A DNA stretch of 64,000 nt from Porphyromonas sp. oral taxon 278 str. W7784 (lineage in GTDB: Bacteria; Bacteroidota; Bacteroidia; Bacteroidales; Porphyromonadaceae). Shown one piece after another: positions 7,412 through 15,252 of this stretch (its first letter is position 1; every line of letters begins with the position of its first letter). Below the pieces are notes generated by a model, which saw only the letters and a list, made by a program, of their open reading frames with translations, did no database searches and had not been told where the DNA came from. Both the position numbers and the translations under genes were made by a program. The DNA is taken from NCBI RefSeq assembly GCF_000467855.2, contig NZ_KI259230.1, positions 23,525-87,524 of the forward strand. Reading direction: 5' to 3'.

Positions 7412-8581
7412 ATGTATATACAGATCGTAGGAGGGCGTATCTATACACCCTCTGGTTGGATCGATGGAGGCTCAGTCCTCGTCGAAGGCAAGAAGATCAA
7501 GGCTGTCCTCAATACGGATCTCCCCATCGAGGGTGCCCGCACGATCGATGCCCGCGGCTCCTACATCATCCCTGGTGGGATCGAGACCCACGTCCACGGG
7601 GCAGCAGGGGCGGACTACATGGACGGCACAGTAGAAGCCTTCCGCACCGCCTCTGAGTACCACCTACAGTATGGCACGACGACGATCTACCCTACACTCT
7701 CTACCTCCAGCTACGAGACCATCATGCATGGGATCGAATGTACAGAGGTACTGATGAAGGATGAAGAGTCTACCGTCGAAGGTCTTCACCTCGAAGGTCC
7801 CTACTTCGCAGTAAAGATGGCTGGGGCACAGTTACCAGAGCTCATCCGTCCGGCTCGCCCAGAGGAATACACTAAGATCATGGAGCGTGGTATGGGCATC
7901 ATCAAGCGTTGGGACGCTGCGCCCGAAGTAGAAGGGACGCTGGAGTTCGGGCGCTATGTCAAGGAGCGTGGCGTCGTGGTAGCTCTAGCGCACACCGAGG
8001 CCAACGACAAGGATGTCAAGGCTGCTTGGGAGCACGGCTATACCCTAGGGACGCACTTCTACAACGCCATGAAGGTCTCTCACAAGGTCGGTATCTACAA
8101 GGTGCCCGGAGCTGTAGAGACGATCCTAGATATGCCCGACTTCGACATCGAAGTCATCTGTGATGGTATCCACGTACCTCCAGTGATGGTGCACCTGGCT
8201 TACGCCGTGAAGGGGCGCGAACATATGGCGCTCACGACCGATGCCCTCCTCTATACCGGCACGGTAGACTTCAAGGATCCTACGGGACACGCCATCGTAG
8301 AGGATGGTGTCTGCAAGCTCTCGGACCGCTCTGCTCTAGCCGGTAGTATCGCCACGATGGACCTACTGATCCGTACGGCGGTGCAGAAGGCGAACATCCC
8401 CCTCATCGACGCTGTATATATGGCCTCGCACACACCTGCTCGCATCATGGGTATCCAGGATACCAAGGGAAGCATAGCAGAGGGGCGTGATGCCGATATC
8501 CTCTTCCTCGACGAAGATCTACACCTGCACTTCGTCATGCACCGTGGACGTGTCGTCCGTGGCGAAGAATACTGGGCCTAG
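7412..8581 (+). CDS. nagA: N-acetylglucosamine-6-phosphate deacetylase
   Basis: The 389-residue amidohydrolase converts GlcNAc-6-phosphate to GlcN-6-phosphate plus acetate in amino-sugar recycling. Landmarks are the metal-binding HVHG at about residues 61-64, GLHLEGPYF (glutamate ligand), LAHTEA and GTHFYNAM (histidine ligands), ICDGIHVP and LTTDAL (catalytic aspartate). The C-terminus has GSIAEGRDADILFLDEDL, the small beta domain. Length is normal for the family. It lies 22 bp after maf and ends before a strong terminator. No nagB is in view. Confidence 0.95.
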   Translation: MYIQIVGGRIYTPSGWIDGGSVLVEGKKIKAVLNTDLPIEGARTIDARGSYIIPGGIETHVHGAAGADYMDGTVEAFRTASEYHLQYGTTTIYPTLSTSSYETIMHGIECTEVLMKDEESTVEGLHLEGPYFAVKMAGAQLPELIRPARPEEYTKIMERGMGIIKRWDAAPEVEGTLEFGRYVKERGVVVALAHTEANDKDVKAAWEHGYTLGTHFYNAMKVSHKVGIYKVPGAVETILDMPDFDIEVICDGIHVPPVMVHLAYAVKGREHMALTTDALLYTGTVDFKDPTGHAIVEDGVCKLSDRSALAGSIATMDLLIRTAVQKANIPLIDAVYMASHTPARIMGIQDTKGSIAEGRDADILFLDEDLHLHFVMHRGRVVRGEEYWA

Positions 8582-8601
8582 TCTCCACAGACCCCTAAGA
8601 C

Positions 8602-8643
8602 AAGGACGCCTCATGCTCTAGGAGCGTGGGGCGTCCTTCGTTT
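8602..8643 (+). terminator. Rho-independent terminator after nagA
   Basis: AAGGACGCC (8602-8610) pairs with GGCGTCCTT (8630-8638), extended by an inner CATGCTC/GAGCGTG stem with one wobble. A short T-run follows. Confidence 0.9.
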
Positions 8644-8690
8644 ATCCCCCGAGGTAGGGTTTGGTAGGTGAAAATCAGTATTTATAGGTA

Positions 8691-8721
8691 TTGAAGCACC
8701 TTGGGAGAAGTACTAGTTTTG
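8691..8721 (+). promoter_or_regulatory. Promoter (TTG ... TAGTTTTG) for the methyltransferase gene
   Basis: TTG at 8691-8693 is 20 bp from TAGTTTTG at 8714-8721, fitting the Bacteroidota -33/-7 arrangement. The gene starts 43 bp downstream. Confidence 0.65.
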
Positions 8722-8764
8722 TCCCAGTAAAAGGTATGGCTTCAGCCAAGAAATAGAATTAACC

Positions 8765-9592
8765 ATGGGACAAACCAACTTAGAGGGCCTGGGTGCTGTC
8801 CAGGAGACCCTCATTATACCGCTAGCGATGCGTGCGCTCGACCTCAAGAGCAAGCGCCCGATCCTCGGTGATAAGCGTGCTGCGGAGCTCTACGAGGAGA
8901 TCACGTATAATCAGCAGAAGTTCTCCCCCAAGAAAAGCCCTAGCTACTACGGCTGCCTAAAGCGGGCAAGCTACATGGACGAAGAGCTTACCCGTCATGC
9001 CCAAGAACTGCAGGCGCTGGGGAGGCCCTTCGTCACCGTCAATGCCGGCTGTGGGCTCGATACCCGAGGGGAGCGCATAGCAGGGGCTACCTACGGTGCC
9101 GTCCACTACGATGTCGACTTCCCTAATGTCATCGAGCTACGCCAGCGCCTCCTCGGCGAGCATGCTACGGCGATTGGCTCCGACCTCCTAGAGGAAGGGT
9201 GGCTCCAGAGGATCGCTAGCGAGATCACGGCAGAGACGCATGTGCTCATCACGATCGAAGGGGTCTTCGCCTACCTCACCCTTGACCAGATCCAGCTCCT
9301 GCTGGAGCACATCAGCCAGTACTTCGCTGGGCGCTGTGTCGTCATCTTCGACGCTCTGAGTAGCTTCTGGGCAAGGCGCTCTAAGATGCACGACACCCTC
9401 AAGAATATGGAGGCGACCTTCGTCGGCGGGATTGACTCAGAGGAGGACATCCGGAGGCTTCTCCCCTCGGCGCAGTTCGAGCGCAAGACGTCTGTCGTCG
9501 ACCTGATGGCAGAGGTCTGGTGGGTGGCTCACCTGATGCAACTGACTAGGAAGATGCGTGAGAGCACGCAGATCTTCACCTTCCGCCTTTGA
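8765..9592 (+). CDS. LCM-family class I SAM-dependent methyltransferase
   Basis: The 275-residue protein resembles the leucine carboxyl methyltransferase family (PF04072), which in bacteria covers many O-methyltransferases of unknown substrate. The SAM-binding glycine loop is VNAGCGLDTRG (about residue 92), preceded by a substrate cap helix region with LKRASYMDEELTRHA. VHYDVDFPNVIELRQRLL is the usual LCM motif II with an acidic residue for the SAM ribose. VLITIEGVFAYLTLDQIQLLLEHI is the conserved post-motif III helix. It is monocistronic, between its own promoter and terminator. The substrate cannot be named; small molecules are more likely than proteins. Confidence 0.85.
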   Translation: MGQTNLEGLGAVQETLIIPLAMRALDLKSKRPILGDKRAAELYEEITYNQQKFSPKKSPSYYGCLKRASYMDEELTRHAQELQALGRPFVTVNAGCGLDTRGERIAGATYGAVHYDVDFPNVIELRQRLLGEHATAIGSDLLEEGWLQRIASEITAETHVLITIEGVFAYLTLDQIQLLLEHISQYFAGRCVVIFDALSSFWARRSKMHDTLKNMEATFVGGIDSEEDIRRLLPSAQFERKTSVVDLMAEVWWVAHLMQLTRKMRESTQIFTFRL

Positions 9593-9629
9593 CCGAGCCT
9601 CTAGGGCTACCTACCTAGAGCACACCGCC

Positions 9630-9669
9630 CCGCCTGTACCACGTTGGTACAGGCGGAGCGATGCTTTTT
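9630..9669 (+). terminator. Terminator after the methyltransferase gene
   Basis: A perfect 12-bp stem (9630-9641 with 9645-9656) and three-base loop are followed by a short stretch ending in TTTTT. The next ~200 bp up to 9873 show no gene and no clear periodic repeat. Confidence 0.85.
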
Positions 9670-9873
9670 GTATAGGCTATCCCTTTCCGTTTGGCGAAGG
9701 TCTCCCTTCGTTCTTAGCTTAGCGCCTCGGAAGGAGCTTCGGAGGGAAAACGGTCGATTTACAAGAGAGCGTAGCCGAGGAGGAGGCGAGCGAACTCGTC
9801 CGTGCTCGGCTCGCTTAGCCGTTCCCCTGCCCTCAGCGTCCCCTCAGGACGAAGCTTTGTAGAGGTGAAGGCC

Positions 9874-10920
9874 TTACACGAGGAGCAAGGTCAGCAGATA
9901 GCCTCCGAAGACCAGCCAGACATACAGCCCGGAGGCCAGGAGGAAGGCCTTAGCCCCCGACTGACGGAACTTCGCCAGCGTGGCATCCATCCCAATAGCC
10001 GTCATCGCCATCGTCAGGGCGAAGGTGTCGAGCTTCTCTATCAGCCCCGTCACCTCACGATAGAGGTTCTCCAGGGCGGAGCCCTCTGCTAGCATGAAGA
10101 GGAGGGAATTGAGTAGGACGACGCCGACGAAGTAGAAGGCGAACCAAGGGACTTGGATCTTCTTCGTGCCCTTGTCCCCGCTTCCCCTTCGCCCTCGCCT
10201 CAGGAGATAGCTCAGGGCCAGCAGGGTCGGGGCAAGGAGGATGACACGGATCATCTTGGTGATCGTAGCCGTGGCAGCGATCTCAGGGCCCATCGCAGCC
10301 CCAGCGCCGACGACATGCGCCACCTCGTGGACGGTAGCCCCCGTGTAGATGCCTACGCCCCTCGGCGAGAGCGCCTCAAGTAGCCCAGAGCGGTAGAGGA
10401 GGGGATAGGCGAACATCGACAGCGTCCCGAAGAGTACCACCGTGGCGACAGCGACGACGGTCTTGTGGGGCTTAGCCTCGACGACGGGTTCGGTAGCTAG
10501 CACCGCCGCTGCCCCGCAGATAGCGGAGCCTGAGGAGATCAGGAGGCGCTCGTCTTGGTCGAGCCCTAGGAGGCGTCCGAGGAAGTTCCCGAGGATGAAG
10601 GTTCCCAGGACGATGAGGCTATCGATGAGGATCGCTTCCTTCCCCACGAGGAAGACAAGACTGAGCGTGAGGCGGAAGCCGTAGAAGACGATCCCGGCAC
10701 GCAGGATTTGCTTCCCTGCGATCTGAAGCCCGCCACTCCAGTCGTCGGGGAGGCGGTGTCGGATGGTGTTGGCTAGGATCATCCCGAGGACGACGCCGAG
10801 GATCATGGGGCTGAGGCTGAGCTGGCGACAGGCGGGGAGCTGAGCTAGGACGGTGACCAGAAGAGCCAGTCCAGCGACGAGGAGCAGTCCGTAGACGGAT
10901 CCTCTAGGTAAGGGTTTCAT
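9874..10920 (-). CDS. YeiH/UPF0324 family membrane transporter (putative sulfate exporter family)
   Basis: The 348-residue integral membrane protein has about ten helices and matches the UPF0324 family (PF03601). Family blocks seen are LSPMILGVVLGMILANT near the N-terminus, LRAGIVFYGFRLTLS, SSGSAICGAAAVLATEPVV, and GIYTGATVHEVAHVVGAG, where the intramembrane His-Glu-His cluster is diagnostic. Members are annotated as putative sulfate or sulfonate exporters, but transport is unproven. It is convergent with the methyltransferase gene and divergent from nrdJ. A near-consensus minus-strand -7 element (TACCTTTA, 10965 down to 10958) lies upstream. Confidence 0.88.
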   Translation of the reverse strand: MKPLPRGSVYGLLLVAGLALLVTVLAQLPACRQLSLSPMILGVVLGMILANTIRHRLPDDWSGGLQIAGKQILRAGIVFYGFRLTLSLVFLVGKEAILIDSLIVLGTFILGNFLGRLLGLDQDERLLISSGSAICGAAAVLATEPVVEAKPHKTVVAVATVVLFGTLSMFAYPLLYRSGLLEALSPRGVGIYTGATVHEVAHVVGAGAAMGPEIAATATITKMIRVILLAPTLLALSYLLRRGRRGSGDKGTKKIQVPWFAFYFVGVVLLNSLLFMLAEGSALENLYREVTGLIEKLDTFALTMAMTAIGMDATLAKFRQSGAKAFLLASGLYVWLVFGGYLLTLLLV

Positions 10921-11095
10921 CTCGTGTATCTCTTAGGTGAGCGTATGTTTTGCTCTGTAAAGGTAGGGCTTCTCCGGCGATTCGGCTTCGCCTGGACGGG
11001 GAATGGAAGGGCGCCCGCTTCGCTTCCTTCAGCTACGGAAGGCTTCTTCCCCGGCCCTGGCCTTGGGCTCCTCGATTTCGAAGCTCGGGAGGCAC

Positions 11096-11146
11096 CAGTA
11101 GCGCCTCCCCCGAGGCGCTACTGCAAATTCGTTTGAGGCGCTACTG
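11096..11146. repeat. 12-bp arm with two alternative partners (hairpin plus third copy)
   Basis: CAGTAGCGCCTC at 11096-11107 is perfectly complementary to GAGGCGCTACTG at 11112-11123, with a CCCC loop. The same right arm occurs again at 11135-11146. The left arm could therefore pair with either copy. The wider gap 10921-11492 holds no gene. It also contains GC-rich hairpins near 11331-11390 (CCCTCC/GGAGGG and ACCCC/GGGGT). Confidence 0.8.
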
Positions 11147-11420
11147 CTACCTCCCTCGTGTCGTGCATCCCCGATAACCAGCGGGAGCGAGCGAGGGGGA
11201 GGGGAGGGAGGCCTTGTGGATAATAGATGGGATCTATTAGGGGTACTTGTTTGATCTATAGATGTGGATAAGTCATCCTAGTGCTTCTTCGCTCCCTGCT
11301 CTAATCGGGTGGCTAAGCGAGAAGGGGGCTTCCCCCCCCTCCTAGAGGAGGGCTTCCTCGACCCCCGAAGAGGGGGTGCGGAGGGGGTAGAACCATAGTG
11401 CAAAATTGCAGTTTTCATTG

Positions 11421-11428
11421 TAGCTTTG
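11421..11428 (+). promoter_or_regulatory. Promoter -7 element (TAGCTTTG) for nrdJ
   Basis: TAGCTTTG fits TAnnTTTG and lies 64 bp upstream of the nrdJ start. I looked for a cobalamin riboswitch in this leader and did not see its conserved B12-box. Confidence 0.55.
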
Positions 11429-11492
11429 CATAACATTTTCAGGGGGGCTCTCCTGGAGGGCTTCCTATCATTACCTCAACATTTCCCCCATC

Positions 11493-13799
11493 ATGACAGA
11501 GAGCAAACGCGCTTTATCTGAATACGTTTACCAAAGTAAGTATTCCCTATTTCGTGAAGATCTAGGTCGCAAGGAGACCTGGGAAGAGAGTGTCGAGCGC
11601 ATCCGCCAGATGCACCTGACGCACCTAGAGCGCTTCGCTCCCCAAGCCTTAGAGAATGAGTGGTTCATGACCCAGTTCAACGAGGCTATCGACTACTATA
11701 AGCAGAAGAAGTTCGTAGGCTCTCAGCGCAACCTTCAGTTCGGTGGCGAGCCGGTGCTGAAGTCGTCGGCGAAGTCCTACAACTGTAGCTACTCGCACTG
11801 CGACCGCCTCGAGGTCTTCCGTGAGACCGAATGGCTCCTACTGAGTGGCTGTGGCTGTGGCCTCTCCGTCGAACAGCCTCACGTGGACAAGCTCCCTCCC
11901 CTGCTCACGGCCGAGGAGCTCAACAAGGAGAGCGAAGCCTACGTCATCGGCGACAGCATCGAGGGCTGGGCGGACGCTATCCATCGTCTCCTAGAGTACT
12001 TCTTCGTCGCTGGCGTCAAGAAGCCTGTCTTCGACTACTCGGAGATCCGACCCAAGGGCGCTAAGATCGCTGGTCGCTTCATCGCTCCTGGGCCCGACGG
12101 CCTTCGCCTAGCGCTGGACCGCATCCGTGCCCTCCTCAAGGGCGCCGTCGCTGACGGGCAGAAGCGCCTCTCGGCACTGCAGTGCACCGACATCATCGCT
12201 CATCTAGCGGACTCGGTCCTCTCCGGTGGCGTACGTCGCTCGGCACTGATGATCCTCTTCTCTCCCGAGGACAGCGAGATGGTCAACTGCAAGCACGGCG
12301 ACTGGTTCACGACGAACCCACAGCGTGCTCGCTTCAATATGTCTGCGGCGCTGAACCGCGGGGAGGTCGATCGTAGCCTCTACGAGTCCCTCTTCGAAGC
12401 GATGCGTACCAGCGGTGACCCAGGGCTATACTGGCGAGATAAGTTCGGCGTCGGGTGCAACCCTTGTTGCGAGATTGGCTTCTTCCCCACGGATAAGAAT
12501 GGCGATACGGGCTGGCAGGTATGTAACCTCGCCTCGATCAACGGGCTTGAGTGCACGACGGAGGAAGAGTTCTACAAGATCTGTCGCTGTGCCTCGACGC
12601 TGGCTACCGTGCAGGCTACCTACATGGACTTCCCCTATCTAAGTCCTGCCACGACCAACATCATCAAGGCTGACCCCCTCATCGGTGTCTCCATCGGGGG
12701 GATCATGAACAATCCCCAGATCCTCACCAATAAGGACATCCTCGCAGTAGGGGCCATGCAGGTACGCCAGCAGAACTCCCAGTGTGCACGCATCCTCGGC
12801 ATCAACCCCGCATCTCGCACGACCTGTGTCAAGCCCGACGGTACGGTGAGCCTCCTTCTTGGTATGACTTCCGGTATCCACGGAGCCTATGCTAAGCGCT
12901 ACCTGCGCAGTGTGGAAGCCAACATCGAAGAGCCTAACCTCAAGGCCTACGAAGAAGCGAACCCCAAGGCCGTCCAGCCTAACATCTTCAAGCCCGCCAC
13001 CGATAAGAAGATCTTCTTCCCTATCGAGGAAAGCGAAGAGACCCTCCTTCGTAGCGAACTCAGTGGCGTCAAGCTCCTCGAGTACGTCAAGCTCGTACAG
13101 CAGAGCTGGGTCATCCCCGGCATGACCGACATGGAGTCGCCTATCAAGAACAACGTCTCTAACACCGTCGACGTCCCCAACGACCAGTGGGATGTAGTCT
13201 GCGATTGGGTCTGGGACAACCAGAACTATATAGCGGGCGTCACCTTCCTCTCCACCTACGGAGACATGGACCTACCGCAGGCTCCCATGTGCAAGGTATC
13301 CTCGGCCGAAGAGATCCTGCGCGAGTACGGCGTCGGTAGCATGTTCGCTTCCGGTCTCGTGGTCGACACGATCGAAGTCTTCGGTGACCTGTGGAAGGCC
13401 TGCGAGTCTGCCCAAGGGCGTGGCGAGCAACTCTTCGTATCGGACTACGCCGTCGACGAGTACATCCAGAAGCACCTCACTGGCGACGCTCCCGAGCTCG
13501 AGCGCGAACACGTACGTGGCATCCTCTCCTCCAAGCTCCAGGATAAGGTCGAGAACCTCGCCGCCAAGCGAGACATCGTGCGCCGTATCGAGAAGTTCGC
13601 TCACAACTACTATCGTGGCGACATCTACAAGGCGGTGAACGTACTGAAGAGCGTCAACAATCTTCACCTCTTCGAAGTCCTCAAGAAGACCTATAAGCCC
13701 GTCGACTGGAAGAGCGTAGACTTCTCCGGCAAGCAGTACACCAACGCCGACGAGCTCGGTGCTGTCTCCTGCGCCGGTGGTGCCTGCGAGATCAAGTAG
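11493..13799 (+). CDS. nrdJ: Adenosylcobalamin-dependent ribonucleoside-triphosphate reductase (class II)
   Basis: The 768-residue enzyme reduces NTPs to dNTPs with an adenosylcobalamin-generated radical and needs neither oxygen nor a second subunit. It resembles the monomeric Lactobacillus leichmannii type. Visible features are NCSYSHCD near residue 97 (N-terminal redox cysteine), GVGCNPCCEIG near residue 330 (thiyl-radical cysteine with Asn-x-Cys-x-Glu), GWQVCNLASIN just after it (second redox cysteine), and the C-terminal CAGGAC pair that swings in to re-reduce the active site. Length is close to the 739 of the reference enzyme. It has its own promoter and is followed by repeat array B and a terminator. 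B12 must be imported or made elsewhere, since no cobalamin genes are here. Confidence 0.93.
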   Translation: MTESKRALSEYVYQSKYSLFREDLGRKETWEESVERIRQMHLTHLERFAPQALENEWFMTQFNEAIDYYKQKKFVGSQRNLQFGGEPVLKSSAKSYNCSYSHCDRLEVFRETEWLLLSGCGCGLSVEQPHVDKLPPLLTAEELNKESEAYVIGDSIEGWADAIHRLLEYFFVAGVKKPVFDYSEIRPKGAKIAGRFIAPGPDGLRLALDRIRALLKGAVADGQKRLSALQCTDIIAHLADSVLSGGVRRSALMILFSPEDSEMVNCKHGDWFTTNPQRARFNMSAALNRGEVDRSLYESLFEAMRTSGDPGLYWRDKFGVGCNPCCEIGFFPTDKNGDTGWQVCNLASINGLECTTEEEFYKICRCASTLATVQATYMDFPYLSPATTNIIKADPLIGVSIGGIMNNPQILTNKDILAVGAMQVRQQNSQCARILGINPASRTTCVKPDGTVSLLLGMTSGIHGAYAKRYLRSVEANIEEPNLKAYEEANPKAVQPNIFKPATDKKIFFPIEESEETLLRSELSGVKLLEYVKLVQQSWVIPGMTDMESPIKNNVSNTVDVPNDQWDVVCDWVWDNQNYIAGVTFLSTYGDMDLPQAPMCKVSSAEEILREYGVGSMFASGLVVDTIEVFGDLWKACESAQGRGEQLFVSDYAVDEYIQKHLTGDAPELEREHVRGILSSKLQDKVENLAAKRDIVRRIEKFAHNYYRGDIYKAVNVLKSVNNLHLFEVLKKTYKPVDWKSVDFSGKQYTNADELGAVSCAGGACEIK

Positions 13800-13800
13800 C

Positions 13801-13985
13801 CCCTCCTGAGGCTCTTCGCCTTCCCTTCTGAGGCTCGCCTCTTTCCGATCCGAAGGCCACTGCCCCTCTCTTCGAAGGCTCATTCCCTTCCTTTTCGAAG
13901 GCCGTCGCCTTCCCTTCTGAAGCAGGGCTCCTTCCTCTTCAAAGGCTGTCGCCTTCCCCTTCCGAGGCTCGCCTCCAAGCAAAAG
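13801..13985. repeat. Tandem array with 22-bp period (array B), directly after nrdJ
   Basis: The GAGGCTC/GAAGGCC-type core recurs at 13808, 13830, 13852, 13874, 13897, 13919, 13941 and 13964, so intervals are 22, 22, 22, 23, 22, 22 and 23 bp. Between cores lies pyrimidine-rich CTTCCCTTC-like sequence. It begins at the nrdJ stop codon and runs to the terminator hairpin. Confidence 0.75.
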
Positions 13986-14022
13986 CCCCCGAGTAAGCGC
14001 TCCTGCTTACTCGGGGGCTTCT
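13983..14022 (+). terminator. Rho-independent terminator downstream of nrdJ
   Basis: A perfect 16-bp stem (13983-13998 with 14005-14020) closes a 6-base loop and is followed by CTTCGTTCT. It lies between repeat arrays B and C. Confidence 0.85.
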
Positions 14023-14084
14023 TCGTTCTCTCGGTTCAAGCTAAGCCGACCCACCCCTTGCGCTTGGGCGAAGGAAGCCCGCCC

Positions 14085-14458
14085 GCTTCGCCTTCGGAAC
14101 TTCTTTTCAAGGCGAAGGCGAAGAACTTTCCTTGCCTGGAAAAGAAGTTTTCCTGCCTTGGAAAAGATATTTTCCTTCGAAGGGAAGTTCCCTTCCTTCC
14201 GCAAGGCGGGGAGCTTTTGTCCGAAGAGAAATTCCCTTCCGTTCGAACGAAAATGGCTCCCCTTCCGAAGGCAAAGTATTACCCTTCCGCAGAGCGAAAA
14301 ATTTCCTTCCGCAAGAAAATTTATTTCCTTGCGGAAGAAAAAATATTTTCTTGCGGAAGGAAATTTATTTCTGTGCGCACGAAAATAAATTTCCGCATAT
14401 GCGAAAATATTTTTTCGTATATACGGAAATAAATTTTCTTATATACGGAAATTTGACG
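14085..14458. repeat. Tandem array with 22-bp period, 17 units (array C)
   Basis: Cutting the sequence every 22 bases from 14085 gives 17 units in perfect phase to 14458. A typical unit is CCTTCCGCAAG followed by an A/T tract such as AAAATTTATTT. Early units are GC-richer. Later units (from 14305) alternate a short palindrome (TTGCGGAAG, TGTGCGCAC, CCGCATATGCG, CGTATATACGG) with an A/T tract that is itself nearly palindromic. Three overlapping open frames here are an effect of the stop-free unit. No gene is called between 14023 and 14696. Confidence 0.88.
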
Positions 14459-14696
14459 CCTTGCAAACCCGCTGGGAATGCGGGTTCTGAGAAGGGGAAA
14501 TTTGATGGGCGAAGAGGGGGGCTTCCCTTGGGCGAAGAGAGGCTGGTTTTCTTGGCTCAGAAGGAGGTCGACGGGGGCAGTCCGTGAGGGCGGAAGAAGC
14601 CAAGAAGTGGGGGGCGGGGCTAACAAAAAAGTTGGCAGTAGGGGAGACGTGCTCCTTGCCCTACCGCCAACTCCTTTCGGTGCGCCTAGTGCGTCC

Positions 14697-14945
14697 TTAT
14701 TTCTTCTGCTTGACGACCAAGTTGATCAGGAAGAGGATGACGATGGCGCCGATAGCGCCGGTCAAGATCGATCCGACCCAGCCTTCGCCAAGCGAGGTGC
14801 CGAAGACCTCCGCCAGTAGCCAAGATCCGACGCCACTGCCGAGGATGCCGACGATGATGTTCCCAAGAAGACCGAGTCCGCTGCCTCGATAGATCGTGCC
14901 GCCTAGCCATCCGGCGATGGCGCCTGTGATAAGTGTTGCAATCAT
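14697..14945 (-). CDS. GlsB/YeaQ/YmgE family stress-response membrane protein
   Basis: The 82-residue product starts at the ATG at 14945 (MIATLITGAIAGWLGG). A longer open frame upstream runs through repeat DNA and is not believable. It has three glycine-rich transmembrane helices with the family pattern GAIAGWLGG, then GLLGNIIVGILGSGVGSWL, then GSILTGAIGAIVILFLINLV (PF04226, transglycosylase-associated). Members are small inner-membrane proteins induced by acid or general stress; their biochemical role is unknown. Upstream on the minus strand lies a near-consensus promoter (TACCTTCG). Confidence 0.9.
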   Translation of the reverse strand: MIATLITGAIAGWLGGTIYRGSGLGLLGNIIVGILGSGVGSWLLAEVFGTSLGEGWVGSILTGAIGAIVILFLINLVVKQKK

Positions 14946-15008
14946 GCTGGTAAGCTTTGATGTTAGAATTCCGCCACGAAGGTAGGAATTATTGCCTAGA
15001 ATGCAAGT

Positions 15009-15140
15009 GCGCCTCGTGGGGCGACGCCTTCCGCCTTGCGCAGCGATGGCTCGCGCCTTGTGGGGCAATGGGTCGTGTCTTGTAGGCTGACGACTTGCTC
15101 TTTGCACAGCGACGGCTTGCGCCTTCCGCCCACAAGGGCT
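15009..15140. repeat. Tandem array with 22-bp period, six units (array D)
   Basis: Units begin at 15009, 15031, 15053, 15075, 15097 and 15119. The shared frame is (G/C)CGCCTTG near the start and GCGACGGCTT near the end. The array lies between the GlsB-type gene and the nqr terminator. The gap 14946-15252 contains nothing else that I can support. Confidence 0.75.
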
Positions 15141-15153
15141 CCGGCCTTCCCCC

Positions 15154-15199
15154 AAAAAAGAACCTCCCCACCGCAGGCACTGGGCTCGCGGTGGGGAGG
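15154..15199 (-). terminator. Terminator of the nqr operon
   Basis: Read on the minus strand, CCTCCCCACCGC and GCGGTGGGGAGG (15188-15199 and 15163-15174) form a perfect 12-bp stem followed by a T-run (15159 down to 15154). Confidence 0.92.
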
Positions 15200-15252
15200 C
15201 GTTTCTTGCATCGGGGTTTCCCCCTGAAGGGGAATTCCCTGGGGCGGAACTA

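Noticed and set aside
10921-11492. Cobalamin riboswitch before nrdJ
   Set aside because: I looked for the conserved B12-box and for its surrounding helices and saw only repeat hairpins. A covariance search would be decisive.
14085-14458. CRISPR array
   Set aside because: There is no constant repeat with unique spacers; units are contiguous 22-mers that diverge gradually, and no cas genes are near. The same holds for arrays A, B, D, E, F and G.
14058-14626. Several overlapping reading frames on both strands (14058-14432, 14132-14587, 14158-14388, minus 14321-14626)
   Set aside because: They are open only because the 22-bp unit lacks stops. Since 22 is not a multiple of 3, each frame reads every unit in turn. 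The predicted peptides are low complexity and have no start context.
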